DNA of 64,000 bases from Dehalobacter sp. DCM (GTDB lineage: Bacteria; Bacillota; Desulfitobacteriia; Desulfitobacteriales; Syntrophobotulaceae). The notes beneath the pieces were generated by a model that made no database searches, had not been told where the DNA came from, and worked only from the letters and a program-made list of their open reading frames with translations. How positions within the stretch are numbered: position 1 is the stretch's first letter; the number at the start of each line of letters is the position of its first letter. The stretch spans positions 806,001 through 870,000 of the forward strand of contig NZ_CP092282.1 of NCBI RefSeq assembly GCF_024972775.1. The letters are read 5' to 3'. Made by a program: the position numbers and the translations under genes. Below, in pieces: positions 35,525-46,404 of this stretch.

Positions 35525-36436
35525 TTAGTCTGTGTAGAATTTGATACTTCCCACCCCCATGCTGATATCACATACGATTTGCACTGATTGTGTTTGGAAT
35601 CCGGGCGAAATATACGTATCGCCGTCTTTGATCAGGCCAAGATCAGACAGGTTATTATCTGTCAGAGCACTTTTCAGCGTAATCTTCAGGCCGGCATCCT
35701 TCGGTACGTGAATATCCAGATCAGATGCACCGGATTCAATAGTAACGTCTGTGAACTTATTTTGCTTGCCAAGATAGAGATCGATATCGGCAGCGCCGGT
35801 TCCCAGATCAAGATGGCTAACCGGAATTTCCGTCAGGTCCAGGCTTCCTTGGGCAGCGCCGAGATCAATATCCATATCCCAAACAACGTCCGTGTTTAGG
35901 GCAAGCTTACAGTAGAGTTTGTCAAAATCATAATCTGTAATAAAATTATCGTTTGCTGTGGTAAAGTCAACAACCGCCATTTTACTGTCATTCTCCAACC
36001 GGTAATCATATTTGAGGTCGTAGTTGGTCTCAAAATTCAGCAGACCCTGGTCCGTGCTTGTTATCGAAAAATCACCCGCGCCATAGGGTAAGCGAAGTTG
36101 ACCTTCCTTTGTCCCCGTATCCTTCATAATTGTCTTGGTATGGCGAGGGAGTCTGTCACCGGCGTCATCGCCTTGATATCGGTTGTTGGCATTATAACCA
36201 TAGATCCCATAGGCCATAACAGATAGAATAATAATGATCCAGACGATAAGTTTGATTAGGGGTTTCTCCTTAATCAGGATACTGATTCCGATACCGATGA
36301 GGATCAACGGCCAAAGCTGTCCAAGTGCTCTGAAAAATATATTAACGTATGAAAACGAGAAGATGTCCAGATTACCAAGCAGCCAAATGACACCAATCAG
36401 AATGATGACGATCCCGAGGGTGAGGTTTTTCTTCAT
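35525..36436 (-). CDS. LiaF-like membrane protein with a beta-helical output domain
   Basis: The 303-aa protein has three or so hydrophobic segments in the first 90 residues (TLGIVIILIGVIWLLGNLDI, then LWPLILIGIGISIL and LIVWIIIILSVMAYG). A soluble domain follows, rich in short strands (GAGDFSITSTDQG, LDLGTGAADIDLYLG, VTIESGASDLDIHVP). That pattern matches LiaF/'toast-rack' proteins of cell-envelope stress systems. Its start overlaps the stop of the PspC gene, and PspC-LiaF pairs are common. The likely role is sensing or damping membrane stress. No linked two-component system is in the window. Confidence 0.8.
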   Translation of the reverse strand: MKKNLTLGIVIILIGVIWLLGNLDIFSFSYVNIFFRALGQLWPLILIGIGISILIKEKPLIKLIVWIIIILSVMAYGIYGYNANNRYQGDDAGDRLPRHTKTIMKDTGTKEGQLRLPYGAGDFSITSTDQGLLNFETNYDLKYDYRLENDSKMAVVDFTTANDNFITDYDFDKLYCKLALNTDVVWDMDIDLGAAQGSLDLTEIPVSHLDLGTGAADIDLYLGKQNKFTDVTIESGASDLDIHVPKDAGLKITLKSALTDNNLSDLGLIKDGDTYISPGFQTQSVQIVCDISMGVGSIKFYTD

Positions 36437-36852
36437 GGTCTTTTCTCCTTTGCAAATAAAACATACACACCGACAGCAATCAACGCGATGGGGAAAACCA
36501 CACTAAAGTCAAACCAGCCAAAGAAACGGTCACATAAGAAGAGCGCACCGATAACGATCAGGGCAGCCCCCAGGATTCGGATGCCTTTTTCTTTATTGAC
36601 AGCCGCATTTCTCTGAGATTCGTAGCTATCGCCGGCAGCGGATGCATCCTGGAAAGTATCAAACGGGCTGATCGGTTTCTCGGGAATAACAATCCAGCAC
36701 ACAATATAAGCAATGATCCCTATGCCGGCAAAAAGCGCCAGAACCCAAATCAGCCTAACGATTGTCGGGTCAATTTCAAAATATTCTGCGATGCCGGCAC
36801 AGACGCCGCCAATGACGTTATTGCGGGAAGATCGGTATAATTGCTTATTCAT
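36433..36852 (-). CDS. PspC-domain membrane protein
   Basis: The start is ATG 36852 behind AAGGGGG. The 139-aa product opens with the PspC domain: YRSSRNNVIGGVCAGIAEYF, DPTIVRLIWVLALF and AYIVCWIVIPEK. Two further hydrophobic segments lie at the C-terminus (GAALIVIGALFLC and VFPIALIAVGVYVLF). PspC proteins take part in phage-shock/envelope-stress responses. It overlaps the LiaF-like gene by 4 bp, which indicates one transcript. Confidence 0.88.
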   Translation of the reverse strand: MNKQLYRSSRNNVIGGVCAGIAEYFEIDPTIVRLIWVLALFAGIGIIAYIVCWIVIPEKPISPFDTFQDASAAGDSYESQRNAAVNKEKGIRILGAALIVIGALFLCDRFFGWFDFSVVFPIALIAVGVYVLFAKEKRP

Positions 36853-37060
36853 AATTATCCCCCTTAAAATCCCATTATTATCTGGGTAACGCACTAAGCG
36901 CTATATGAGACCTGCATGGACATAGGTTGATAAGGTTGCTAAAAAGGCTTTGCATTTTATTATACTTGATGCTCTTGGCACTTACCACAGAAAATTGAAT
37001 TTTCTAAATGTGAAAATATTCTCAAAATTTTTTTGTTAAAAACTATTAATATAAGACATA

Positions 37061-37123
37061 AAAAAAGCTCCGCCTTGTCAGAACAGTTTTGCTATTAGAA
37101 CTGTCTGCTTCCAAGGGGAGCTT
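37061..37123 (-). terminator. Terminator on the minus strand, branched hairpin
   Basis: The outer arms AAGCTCCGCCTTG (37065-37077) and CAAGGGGAGCTT (37112-37123) and inner arms CAGAACAGTT and AACTGTCTG pair with single bulges. On the minus strand a run of seven T residues follows. It lies just downstream of the pseudogene at 37146. Confidence 0.7.
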
Positions 37124-37145
37124 ATCCATGTGCGGGGAGGTTAAG

Positions 37146-37426
37146 TCACGCGATGATTATGCTACTGCCCTTCATATCCGGATCCTCAATTTGGGATTCG
37201 GCGGTGGTGAAGGTAATGACCTTATCCGGTTTTCTTACAAATATTTATAGTTATTAGCTTGCAATAATTTAGAAATAATTAATTTATACGGTTTGCCTTT
37301 GGCGAGCTGGCATTGCGGCCGGATGATAAATGTCCTTTCCGCTTTTTGGCCAAACCGTTCATTATTTCCGGGAATAAGATTAGCTCCGATCGTTGTCATT
37401 CTTGCCGGAACAAGAGAGAATTTCTA
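37146..37426 (-). pseudogene. Ig-like (Big_5/SbsA-type) domain gene remnant, frameshifted
   Basis: Reading leftward, MTTIGANLIPGNNERFGQKA begins at 37399 and continues to YKLIISKLLQANNYKYL before a stop. The natural continuation, KPDKVITFTTAESQIEDPDM, lies in another frame and ends at 37146. 'Y.L.IS..LQANN...VITFTT' is the closing pattern of bacterial Ig-like domains such as Big_5. So this appears to be the last domain of a lost surface protein with a one-base frameshift. No start or ribosome site is convincing. The minus-strand terminator after it fits a former gene end. The rest of the 36853-37515 gap is empty. Confidence 0.55.
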
Positions 37427-37515
37427 CATTAAATTAAAACGGTATATGAAATAGACAGCGAAGGTCACTATTGTATGAATAATAACCCCTCCAATTGGCA
37501 AAATAACTTTGCATC

Positions 37516-40500
37516 ATGTCTTTGGAGGGGATCTTTATTCTTGAATCGGAAATTATAAAAATAAATGATAACAGAACCGGAATAAGTAATCAGATCAATC
37601 AGGATAATAATCAGAAAAATACAGTTGAACTCCTTCGCCTCGGTATCGATGTCGGATCCACGACAGCCAAACTCGCACTTTTAGACCAGAATGACACCCT
37701 GCTGTACAGCAGGTACATACGGCATTATTCCGATATATGGCGTACGCTGAAAAAACTCATTGACGAGGTTTATCAAAAATATGCTGACGGACAACGGGTT
37801 GTGACGGCAGCGGTTACAGGCTCCGGCGGCATGGCTGTTGCGGAGCATTTGCATATCCCGTTTATTCAGGAAGTGATTGCTTGCAGCAAAGCAGTGGACA
37901 GGTTTCTGCCCGGTACGGATGTCGTTATTGAACTGGGCGGGGAGGATGCTAAGATCACCTTCTTTGAAAACGGATTGGATCAGCGGATGAATGGTATTTG
38001 TGCCGGCGGGACCGGCGCTTTTATCGATCAGATGGCGGTTCTGTTAAAGACCGATGCCGCGGGTCTCAATCAACTGGCGGAAGGTTATCGGACAATCTAT
38101 CCGGTGGCAGCCCGCTGCGGTGTTTTTGCTAAAACAGATATTCAGCCGCTCTTAAACGAAGGGGTGCGCAAGGAAGATATTGCCGCGTCCATCTTTCAGG
38201 CGGTGGTCGATCAGACCATCGGTGGGTTAGCCTGCGGGCGCAAGATTAAGGGGGAAGTCGGGTTCCTGGGAGGTCCGCTGCATTTCCTGCCCCAGCTCAG
38301 ACGCCGTTTTCAGGAAACACTGGCTTTAAAAGACGAGGAGATGATTATCCCTGAAAATGGGGAGGTCTATGCGGCCATCGGGGCTGCCCTCGCCTCGGCT
38401 CAAAAACATGAATCAGCACAGGAGTTGGCATGGACATTTGAACAATTCCATCAAAAATTCAAGATCGATAAAAATCTGTTCAAATACGAAACGGCTGCGC
38501 TGGAGCCGCTTTTTGTTGATGAGAGTGATTACCAACGTTTTGTTGCCCGTCAGGCTAAAAACAAAACAAGAAAAGCCGGGCTGGAGCAATATAAGGGTAA
38601 TTGTTTTCTGGGCATGGATATTGGGTCTACGACGGCGAAGGCGGCGTTAATTGACAAAGAGGGGGAGCTTCTCTATTCTGCGTATATTAATAATGAAGGA
38701 AGTCCTCTCGATGCAGCGGTATCGATTTTAAAAGAGATATACGCTAAACTTTCAGCAAACGTGCAGATCCGATACTCTGCTGTAACCGGTTACGGCGAGA
38801 ATCTGGTGAAAGCCGCGCTTTCTTTTGATATGGGAGTTGTTGAAACGATTGCCCATTATCAAGCAGCTGAACATTTTTTGCCCGGAGTGGATATGATTCT
38901 GGATATAGGGGGCCAGGATATGAAATGCCTGCGTATCCGCGACGGTGTCATTGATAACATCATGCTCAATGAAGCGTGTTCCTCCGGCTGCGGATCGTTC
39001 ATCGAAACATTTGCACGATCGGTGAATATGACAGTTGAGGATTTCGCCAATCAGGGATTGATAGCAGAAAAACCGGCTGATCTTGGCTCTCGTTGTACAG
39101 TTTTTATGAATTCGAAAGTCAAACAGGCACAAAAAGAAGGGATGACAGTCAGTGACTTATCTGCCGGTCTAGCATATTCCGTTATTAAAAATGCTTTATA
39201 CAAGGTCATCAAAATAAAAAGTCCGGAAGACTTGGGTGATAAGGTTATTGTCCAAGGTGGGACTTTCCTGAATGATGCTGTGGTTCGCAGCCTGGAACAA
39301 ATCACGGGTAAAAAAGTGATCCGCCCCGATATCGCTGGTATCATGGGTGCCTACGGTGCAGCTCTCATTGCCTGTAACGCCTGGCAAGAGGGAATGGCAT
39401 CGACCCTCATACCCCTTGAACAAGTAAACCAATTCGGGGTATCGACGAGCGCCAAACGCTGCGCGATGTGTACTAACAACTGTTTGTTAACCGTTAATCG
39501 CTTCAATGACGGACGTAAGTTCATTACCGGAAACCGTTGCGAAAAGGGTGCAGGACGTGATCTTTCTCTGAATATTCCTGATCTCTATGCGTATAAGCTT
39601 AAACGGTTATTTGAATATGAGCCTCTTCCCGAGGCACAAGCTTATCGGGGAACCATTGGGATTCCTCGCGTGCTTAATATGTTTGAGAACTACCCGTTCT
39701 GGTACACTTTCTTTACGCAACTTGGCTTTCGGGTTGTTCTCTCGCCGATGTCCAACCAAAAGATTTATAAGGCTGGTATTGAAACCGTGTCATCGGACAC
39801 AGCCTGCTTTCCGGCCAAATTAGTCCATGGTCATATAGCTGCTCTTGTCGACCGAGGGATTAACTTCATTTTCTACCCGTGTCTCCCTCGGGAAAGAAAG
39901 GAATTTGCAGGTGTAGATAACGCATTTAACTGTCCGATTGTCAACGGGTATGCGGAAGTCATCAAAGCAAATATGGATATTCTCAGAGATAACGGGGTCG
40001 TTTTTTGGAATCCCTTTCTTCCTTATGACAATAAGGAGAGGCTTAGTCACCGTTTATATGAAGAATTTAAGACGTTACAGCGTAGTGAAATAAAAAAACA
40101 GCCTAATTTTAAGGGACTGTCTTCGATAACCCGGAAAGACGTAATCACGGCGCTGGAAGCTGCCTGGCTTGAAGATCACCACTTTAAGGAGGATATCCGG
40201 CACAAAGGAGAAGAGGTCATCGCTTGGCTTGAAAAAAATAACAGCAGAGGGATCGTACTCTCCGGACGGCCATATCATCTGGACCCGGAGGTCAATCACG
40301 GAATCCCGCAAGTGATCACGTCACTGGGGATGGCGGTGCTGACAGAAGATTCTGTTGCGCATATGGGAAATGTTCGGAGGCCGCTAAGAGTGCTTGATCA
40401 ATGGATGTACCATTCGCGTCTTTATGAAGCAGCTGATGTTGTCGCGCGTCGGGCTGACCTTGAGTTAGTTCAACTGAATTCATTTGGCTGCGGACCGGAT

Positions 40501-41985
40501 TCGATTGCTGCGGAACAAGCCCAGGAGATCCTGCATCGCGCAGGGAAAATCTATACGCTATTAAAGATTGATGAGGTCAATAATCTGGGTGCGGTAAGAA
40601 TAAGACTTCGCTCTCTTCAAGCAGCGATGGAAGCCAGAACACACTGGCGGGAAAAAGATGGCGTGCACGAATTTCAGGCAGAGCAGTCCTTAATGCAAGA
40701 AGAGACGCGGCCAATCTTTACGAAACACATGCGTAAAACGCATACCATTCTTGCACCACAGATGGCCCCCATCCATTTTGAACTTGTCCAAGCGGTGGCC
40801 CGTTCTGAAGGATATAAACTGGAAGTTCTTTCTGAGGTTGAGAAAGAAGATATCGAAGAAGGTCTCAAATACGTCAATAATGACTCCTGTTATCCATCTA
40901 TTATTATTATTGGACAATTACTGAGAGCTTTAAAATCCGGTAAATACGATGTCGGACATACCGCTCTTATTATGAGTCAGACAGGTGGTCCCTGCAGAGC
41001 CAGCAATTACCTTGGGCTTTTGAAAAAGGCGCTTCAGGCCAATGGCTTTGAAAATATTCCAATCATATCGCTGAATGTTGCCGGGCTGGAGAAAAACCCG
41101 GGGTTCAAGCTTTCCCTGGCTATGGGACACAAAGCCGTCATGGCAATCATATACGGCGATTTACTGATGAAGGTTCTTTATCGGGTCAGGCCCTATGAAG
41201 TCGATGCGGGAACGACAGAAGAGTATTTGCGTAAATGGCTGCATATTTGCAAAGCGAATCTCCGCACGGGGGACCGTCCTGTTTTTCGTGAGAACCTAAA
41301 GGGAATTGTCCGGGATTTTGAAAGTATTCAGATTTATCCTTACCGTAAGCCACGTGTGGGTTTGGTGGGTGAGATCTTAGTCAAGTTTCATCCGGCGGCA
41401 AATAATCACATGGCCGAATTCATCGAAAAAGAAGGCGCCGAAATGGTCGTTCCCGGCCTGATGGAATTTTTCCTGTACTGCGGCTATGGCAAGGAAATAG
41501 AGAATAAATTCCTAGCGGGTAAAAAGATTACCGCAACCCTCGGCAATCTCTTTGTCCGCTATGCTGAAAGCTATCGTGACGATCTTCGGGAAGCTTTAAA
41601 AGAAAGTAAACGGTTTGATGTTCCGCCAACGATTAACGAGCTGGCTGATAGTGTAAGGCCGCTCTTGTCACTATGCAACAATACCGGGGAAGGATGGCTG
41701 CTCACCGCAGAGATGGTAGAACTGATCCAGCAGGGAGCAAACAATATTGTCTGTATGCAGCCATTCGCCTGCCTACCGAATCATATCACGGGTAAAGGCA
41801 TGATCAAAACATTGAAAGAACGTTATCCCCAACTGAATATCGTCACCATCGATTATGATCCCGGAGCCAGTGAAGTTAATCAGATCAACCGAATCAAGCT
41901 TATGCTCGACAGGGCCTTTACCAAGTCCTATCCCCCAAATGGCCAAAAGGTATTACCGGATAACAAAATGGGGACCATGCATTAA
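37516..41985 (+). CDS. Acyl-CoA dehydratase activase-like giant protein (BcrAD/BadFG + DUF2229)
   Basis: This 1489-aa protein contains two ASKHA-type ATPase domains. The first has [15 protein letters not shown] (about 43-57) and [11 protein letters not shown]. The second has [15 protein letters not shown] (about 366-380) with the iron-sulfur cysteines in [13 protein letters not shown]2229 segment follows ([20 protein letters not shown], then [15 protein letters not shown]). The C-terminal part resembles the 2-hydroxyacyl-CoA dehydratase subunit fold ([15 protein letters not shown]). Smaller relatives use ATP to inject an electron into radical dehydratases or benzoyl-CoA reductase-type enzymes. 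The client of these giant forms is unknown. The ATG at 37516 lacks a ribosome site, while a strong GGAGGGG lies inside the frame at 37524, so the true start may be an unusual codon a little downstream. Confidence 0.88.
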   Translation: MSLEGIFILESEIIKINDNRTGISNQINQDNNQKNTVELLRLGIDVGSTTAKLALLDQNDTLLYSRYIRHYSDIWRTLKKLIDEVYQKYADGQRVVTAAVTGSGGMAVAEHLHIPFIQEVIACSKAVDRFLPGTDVVIELGGEDAKITFFENGLDQRMNGICAGGTGAFIDQMAVLLKTDAAGLNQLAEGYRTIYPVAARCGVFAKTDIQPLLNEGVRKEDIAASIFQAVVDQTIGGLACGRKIKGEVGFLGGPLHFLPQLRRRFQETLALKDEEMIIPENGEVYAAIGAALASAQKHESAQELAWTFEQFHQKFKIDKNLFKYETAALEPLFVDESDYQRFVARQAKNKTRKAGLEQYKGNCFLGMDIGSTTAKAALIDKEGELLYSAYINNEGSPLDAAVSILKEIYAKLSANVQIRYSAVTGYGENLVKAALSFDMGVVETIAHYQAAEHFLPGVDMILDIGGQDMKCLRIRDGVIDNIMLNEACSSGCGSFIETFARSVNMTVEDFANQGLIAEKPADLGSRCTVFMNSKVKQAQKEGMTVSDLSAGLAYSVIKNALYKVIKIKSPEDLGDKVIVQGGTFLNDAVVRSLEQITGKKVIRPDIAGIMGAYGAALIACNAWQEGMASTLIPLEQVNQFGVSTSAKRCAMCTNNCLLTVNRFNDGRKFITGNRCEKGAGRDLSLNIPDLYAYKLKRLFEYEPLPEAQAYRGTIGIPRVLNMFENYPFWYTFFTQLGFRVVLSPMSNQKIYKAGIETVSSDTACFPAKLVHGHIAALVDRGINFIFYPCLPRERKEFAGVDNAFNCPIVNGYAEVIKANMDILRDNGVVFWNPFLPYDNKERLSHRLYEEFKTLQRSEIKKQPNFKGLSSITRKDVITALEAAWLEDHHFKEDIRHKGEEVIAWLEKNNSRGIVLSGRPYHLDPEVNHGIPQVITSLGMAVLTEDSVAHMGNVRRPLRVLDQWMYHSRLYEAADVVARRADLELVQLNSFGCGPDSIAAEQAQEILHRAGKIYTLLKIDEVNNLGAVRIRLRSLQAAMEARTHWREKDGVHEFQAEQSLMQEETRPIFTKHMRKTHTILAPQMAPIHFELVQAVARSEGYKLEVLSEVEKEDIEEGLKYVNNDSCYPSIIIIGQLLRALKSGKYDVGHTALIMSQTGGPCRASNYLGLLKKALQANGFENIPIISLNVAGLEKNPGFKLSLAMGHKAVMAIIYGDLLMKVLYRVRPYEVDAGTTEEYLRKWLHICKANLRTGDRPVFRENLKGIVRDFESIQIYPYRKPRVGLVGEILVKFHPAANNHMAEFIEKEGAEMVVPGLMEFFLYCGYGKEIENKFLAGKKITATLGNLFVRYAESYRDDLREALKESKRFDVPPTINELADSVRPLLSLCNNTGEGWLLTAEMVELIQQGANNIVCMQPFACLPNHITGKGMIKTLKERYPQLNIVTIDYDPGASEVNQINRIKLMLDRAFTKSYPPNGQKVLPDNKMGTMH

Positions 41986-42302
41986 TAATTCAATCCGGAG
42001 CCTTGTTATACGGAAATTTTCTCGTCGAGTAAAGCATGTTTTAGGTGTTACAAGGTACTAGAATTTGTAGAAATCGTAAGAAATAACGCGGAATTGAATT
42101 GCCGCATTGGCTCATCCCCCTATTATAAATGAAAAAAGTGACTATAGTTTCTTTGCTTATTTTTCATTAATGAAGTATATTATAGTTTGGGTGTGTGCTA
42201 AGATAATGATGGATAAACAGCGAATATTAATGATATTAGTCAAGAAAAAAAGCAGTTAAACGAAGGTATAAGGCCATATGCAGGCATGGAGGAGGAATAA
42301 TT

Positions 42303-42920
42303 GTGCCTAAAAAAGAAAATGACTTTTTTCTATTGATGAAAGATAGCGCTGAGCTGATTTGTGAAAGTTCACAGCTTTTACTGGAAGCAGTTAAAGATCC
42401 TGCTAGTTTTCCGGAAAAAATGAAAGAACTCAATGATTTGGAGCATCGTGCCGATGACATAACCCAAAAAATCATCGACAACCTGAATAAGACTCTGGTT
42501 ACCCCTATGGACAGGGAAGATATCTATTCGTTAGCAACTACCATGGACGACATTATTGACTTTATTCAAGGTGCACTGGAACGGATGATCATGTATAAGG
42601 CAATACCGCCCCATTCGGGTGTTTTAGAGTTAATCCAGGTGTTGGACGAATCCAATCGTATCATTAAGACATCCATAGACAACCTTCCCAATATTCGAAC
42701 GAAGTTGGATATGATTTTGGAAAACACAGTAAAAGTGAACAAGCTGGAAAGCGAAGGGGACCGCCTTTACCGCAGCGAAGTCGGCAAATTATTTGAAGAA
42801 GAAAAAAATCCGATTGAAGTCATCAAATGGAAAGAGATCCTGGAACACCTGGAAGATGCTACCGACCGGTGCGAAGATCTCGCCCTCGTGATCAAAGGGG
42901 TCGTGCTGAAATATGTCTAG
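42303..42920 (+). CDS. DUF47/PhoU-like phosphate transport accessory protein
   Basis: The 205-aa all-helical protein starts at GTG 42303 after GGAGGA. The FFLLMKDSAELICESSQLLL helix, the ELEHRADDITQKI-type metal-binding segment (here DLEHRADDITQKIIDNLNKT) and EDIYSLATTMDDIIDFIQGA are DUF47 hallmarks. DUF47 proteins sit next to Pit transporters and are thought to regulate them. The pit gene overlaps its end by 8 bp, which supports that role here. Confidence 0.92.
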   Translation: MPKKENDFFLLMKDSAELICESSQLLLEAVKDPASFPEKMKELNDLEHRADDITQKIIDNLNKTLVTPMDREDIYSLATTMDDIIDFIQGALERMIMYKAIPPHSGVLELIQVLDESNRIIKTSIDNLPNIRTKLDMILENTVKVNKLESEGDRLYRSEVGKLFEEEKNPIEVIKWKEILEHLEDATDRCEDLALVIKGVVLKYV

Positions 42921-43926
42921 TATAACGATTGCCCTTGTCCTTGTTGTCTTATTTGCTGTTGTCTTTGATTTTATTAATGGATTTCACGATACAGCTAACG
43001 CCATTGCAACGTCAGTCTCAACGAGGGCATTGTCGCCGCGGGCCGCTATTATTATGGCTGCAATACTTAATTTTGTTGGGGCGATGTACAGTACAGGGGT
43101 AGCAAAAACCATTGCCAAGGATATCATTGATATTAATAGCGCTACATCCCAGGTCATGGTAGCGGCGTTGATCAGTGCGATATTATGGAATTTGCTGACC
43201 TGGTATTTTGGAATTCCCAGCAGTTCTTCCCATGCGATTATTGGGGGGATTTTGGGTGCGGGAATTGCCAAAGGCGGTTTAGCAATTGTGCAGATTGCCG
43301 GGATAAAAAAGGTTATCATTGCTCTTTTATGTTCCCCAATTATTGGTATGGGTTTAGGATTTTTAATTATGACCATTCTGTATTACCTCTTTCGGAATAA
43401 GGCTCCGATGAAAACAAACAGTATTTTTCGACGTCTGCAGGTAGTTTCTGCCGCAGCCCTGGCCTTTAACCACGGTTCCAATGATGCTCAGAAATCCATG
43501 GGGATCATTACTCTGGCGCTTATTGCTGCCGGTGCCCAAACCACTTTGGACGTCCAGCTCTGGGTTAAAATATTATGCGGCGTAGCCATTGCAGCCGGAA
43601 CAGCTGCGGGAGGCTGGCGCATCATTCATACCCTTGGTGGGAAGATCTTTAAAATTGAACCGATCAACGGATTCGCCGCTGATTTGTCTTCTTCAATCGT
43701 CATTTGGCTGGCGACAGCCTTACCGGGACTGCATCTGCCGGTGAGCACCACGCATGTCGTATCCGGTTCGATCATGGGAGTTGGCGCTGCGAAACGTATT
43801 TCCGCAGTGCGATGGGGCGTCGCTCAGCAAATGTTGACGGCGTGGGGATTAACGATACCTTCAACAGCAATTGTTGCAGCGATTGCCTATTTTATCATCT
43901 CCTTCCTGGGTAACCTTGTGATGTAA
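42913..43926 (+). CDS. pit: Low-affinity inorganic phosphate transporter (PiT family)
   Basis: The 337-aa membrane protein has about ten hydrophobic spans and both PiT signatures. The first repeat has FDFINGFHDTANAIATSVST, the second FNHGSNDAQKSMGIITLALI, and the loop motif is PVSTTHVVSGSIMG. PiT carriers move metal-phosphate with protons or Na+. It overlaps the DUF47 gene and is followed by a perfect terminator hairpin. Confidence 0.95.
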   Translation: MSSITIALVLVVLFAVVFDFINGFHDTANAIATSVSTRALSPRAAIIMAAILNFVGAMYSTGVAKTIAKDIIDINSATSQVMVAALISAILWNLLTWYFGIPSSSSHAIIGGILGAGIAKGGLAIVQIAGIKKVIIALLCSPIIGMGLGFLIMTILYYLFRNKAPMKTNSIFRRLQVVSAAALAFNHGSNDAQKSMGIITLALIAAGAQTTLDVQLWVKILCGVAIAAGTAAGGWRIIHTLGGKIFKIEPINGFAADLSSSIVIWLATALPGLHLPVSTTHVVSGSIMGVGAAKRISAVRWGVAQQMLTAWGLTIPSTAIVAAIAYFIISFLGNLVM

Positions 43927-43998
43927 CTGCTTTTACAGTAATATTCGGCATGATATAATGGATAAGAACTACATAGAATTGCGTGCTTTTCTTATAAT

Positions 43999-44040
43999 CC
44001 TCAGAGTTAATCCTGTTTTAACTCTGAGGATAGTATCTTT
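43999..44040 (+). terminator. Terminator after pit
   Basis: CCTCAGAGTTAA (43999-44010) and TTAACTCTGAGG (44018-44029) pair perfectly, with a T-containing tail (ATAGTATCTTTT). Confidence 0.7.
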
Positions 44041-44081
44041 TATAGACATAGTAAGCAGTTATTAATTTTTCAAAAGAATTA

Positions 44082-44140
44082 TTGAATATTTATGCATGCA
44101 TTGGTATAATAATGCAATACGTCAGTATATTAATGCATAG
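44082..44140 (+). promoter_or_regulatory. argF promoter with three phased ArgR-like sites
   Basis: A -35 TTGAAT (44082-44087), a 17-bp spacer and a -10 TATAAT (44105-44110) form a strong promoter. ARG-box-like 14-mers start at 44083 (TGAATATTTATGCA), 44104 (GTATAATAATGCAA) and 44125 (GTATATTAATGCAT), again 21 bp apart. The first site is close to the Bacillus-type consensus. The layout matches argC base for base in spacing. Confidence 0.8.
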
Positions 44141-44174
44141 CGTGGTGGATTAATCTGTAAAGGAGATAGAGGCT

Positions 44175-45119
44175 ATGATTGAGTTAAAAAAGGAACTGTT
44201 CAAAGGTAGGGATTTTATTACCTTGAACGCGTTTACTGCAGAAGAGATAGCGCATATGATTGATGTTGCGATTGCACTGAAACAGGATAGGAAAAATGGG
44301 ATTCCTCATCCGGTTCTCCAAGGGAAAGTTCTGGCGATGATTTTCACGAAGTCATCAACCAGGACACGAGTTGCCTTTGAAGCAGGCATCTATCAGCTGG
44401 GTGGTTCCGGCATGTTTCTCAGCGGCAGAGATATCCAATTGGGCCGTGGGGAACCGATTGCCGATACAGCCCGTGTTCTTTCGCGGATGGTGGACGGGAT
44501 CATGATTCGGACCTTCAGTCACCAGGAAGTCCTTGATCTTGCTCAATCTGCCTCTATCCCGGTCATTAATGGGTTAAGTGATTTCCTGCATCCGACCCAG
44601 ATACTGGCGGATATGGTTACCATCAAGGAACATAAAGGACAAGTGGAAGGAATGAAGCTGACCTATATCGGGGACAGTAATAATGTGGCTAATTCCCTGA
44701 TCCTTGGAGGAACAAAGATGGGAATGCATATTGTCATTGCATCGCCGCAAGGTTACCAACCCGTACCGGAGATCTTGGATATGGCTTGGAAGAATGCGGC
44801 TGTAAGTAAAGGATCGGTCATGGTTGTGGAGGACCCGGTGGCTGCCGCAAAAAATGCAGACGTGCTTTACACCGATGTGTGGGCAAGCATGGGTCAGGAA
44901 GAAGAGTCGGAGATCCGCAAAAATGTCTTTGCGCCATACCAAATCAATGATGAGGTTCTTCAAGCTGCGCACCCCGAAGCCATTGTGATGCACTGCTTGC
45001 CGGCTCACCGGGGGGAAGAGATTACAGATAAGGTGATTGAAGGACCCCAGTCGGTGGTTTTTGATGAAGCGGAGAATCGGCTGCATGCACATAAAGCGAT
45101 CATGGCACTTGTCATGTAG
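44175..45119 (+). CDS. argF: Ornithine carbamoyltransferase
   Basis: ArgF joins ornithine and carbamoyl phosphate to give citrulline. The 314-aa protein has the carbamoyl-phosphate motif [10 protein letters not shown] (60-69), the HPTQILADM segment and the ornithine-side motif [11 protein letters not shown] (about 270). AAAGGAGA precedes the ATG. It leads the argF-argG-argH operon and carries phased ArgR-like sites at its promoter. The biosynthetic role fits the neighbours; there is no arcA or arcC that would suggest the catabolic form. Confidence 0.96.
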   Translation: MIELKKELFKGRDFITLNAFTAEEIAHMIDVAIALKQDRKNGIPHPVLQGKVLAMIFTKSSTRTRVAFEAGIYQLGGSGMFLSGRDIQLGRGEPIADTARVLSRMVDGIMIRTFSHQEVLDLAQSASIPVINGLSDFLHPTQILADMVTIKEHKGQVEGMKLTYIGDSNNVANSLILGGTKMGMHIVIASPQGYQPVPEILDMAWKNAAVSKGSVMVVEDPVAAAKNADVLYTDVWASMGQEEESEIRKNVFAPYQINDEVLQAAHPEAIVMHCLPAHRGEEITDKVIEGPQSVVFDEAENRLHAHKAIMALVM

Positions 45120-45172
45120 TTAAATCATTAAGAAATAGTATAGAAAATTCTACTATTAAAAGGAGATTGAAG

Positions 45173-46378
45173 ATGGCTAAAGTAGTATTGGCTTATTCCG
45201 GGGGATTGGATACCTCGATTATTATTCCCTGGCTGAAAGAAAATTACGGTTATGATGTTATTGCTATGGCGGCAGATCTTGGGCAGGGAGAAGAACTTGA
45301 ACCACTCCATGAAAAAGCCCGTAAGACTGGTGCTGAAAGACTGTATATTGAAGATTTGCGCGAAGAGTTTATTACTGATTTTATATTCCCAACACTGCAG
45401 GCCGGTGCCGTATATGAAGGGAAATATCTGCTGGGTACGTCCTTTGCCCGTCCCCTTATTGCGAAGCGTTTGGTAGAAATTGCTGAAAAGGAAGGCGCGG
45501 TGGCTGTTGCGCATGGGGCGACCGGCAAAGGAAATGACCAGGTCCGTTTTGAACTCGCTGTCAAAGCGTTGAATCCCGATCTTAAAATCATTGCACCCTG
45601 GAGAATATGGGACATCAAATCCCGGGATGATGCCATTGACTATGCCAAAGAACGTGGTATTCCTGTTCCGGTAACCAAGGATCGTCCTTATAGTATGGAT
45701 CGTAATCTCTGGCATTTAAGCCATGAAGGCGGCGATCTGGAAGACCCCTGGAACGAACCTAAAGAAGATCTCTACCTTTTAGGGGTTGCCCCGGAGAATG
45801 CCCCTGACAAGGCAACGTATATTCAGATCGATTTTGAAAAGGGAATTCCGATGGCCATCGATGGTGAAACGCTTTCACCCATCGCCCTCATCGAAAAACT
45901 GAATGACCTTGGCGGGAAAAATGGCATTGGCATCGTGGATATGGTCGAAAACCGACTTGTTGGCATGAAATCGCGCGGCGTCTATGAAACACCCGGGGGC
46001 ACGATTCTTTATGCCGCTCATCAGGCATTGGAGCTTCTGACTCTGGATCGCCAAACCCTGCATTATAAAGAACAGATTGCGTTGAAATATGCGGAAATGG
46101 TATATGACGGCGTCTGGTATTCCCCGCTCAGAGAGGCACTGGATGCCTTTGTTAAGGTGACCCAAAAGAATGTCACCGGGACGGTCCGTATGAAGTTATA
46201 CAAAGGCAACTGCGTACCGGTGGGAATCAAATCGCCTTATTCTCTGTACAATGAGGAGTTTGCGACTTTTGGTGAGGATGCTGTCTATAATCAAAAGGAT
46301 GCCGAAGGCTTCATTAACCTGTTTGGGTTACCGCTCAAGGTCCGTGCCCTGATGGAAAGAAAGTCGGGACTGCGCTAA
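45173..46378 (+). CDS. argG: Argininosuccinate synthase
   Basis: ArgG condenses citrulline and aspartate with ATP. The 401-aa enzyme begins with the P-loop of the PP-ATPase family, [16 protein letters not shown] (6-21), and has [15 protein letters not shown]. The ATG at 45173 follows AAAAGGAG at the proper distance; two codons upstream in frame are not part of the gene. It lies 53 bp after argF and 26 bp before argH. Confidence 0.97.
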   Translation: MAKVVLAYSGGLDTSIIIPWLKENYGYDVIAMAADLGQGEELEPLHEKARKTGAERLYIEDLREEFITDFIFPTLQAGAVYEGKYLLGTSFARPLIAKRLVEIAEKEGAVAVAHGATGKGNDQVRFELAVKALNPDLKIIAPWRIWDIKSRDDAIDYAKERGIPVPVTKDRPYSMDRNLWHLSHEGGDLEDPWNEPKEDLYLLGVAPENAPDKATYIQIDFEKGIPMAIDGETLSPIALIEKLNDLGGKNGIGIVDMVENRLVGMKSRGVYETPGGTILYAAHQALELLTLDRQTLHYKEQIALKYAEMVYDGVWYSPLREALDAFVKVTQKNVTGTVRMKLYKGNCVPVGIKSPYSLYNEEFATFGEDAVYNQKDAEGFINLFGLPLKVRALMERKSGLR

Positions 46379-46404
46379 ATTTTTTTCCAGAAAGGGGTTT
46401 TACC

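Noticed and set aside
45128-45715. 195-aa minus-strand frame over the start of argG
   Set aside because: It is an antisense shadow of a highly conserved gene with no start signals.
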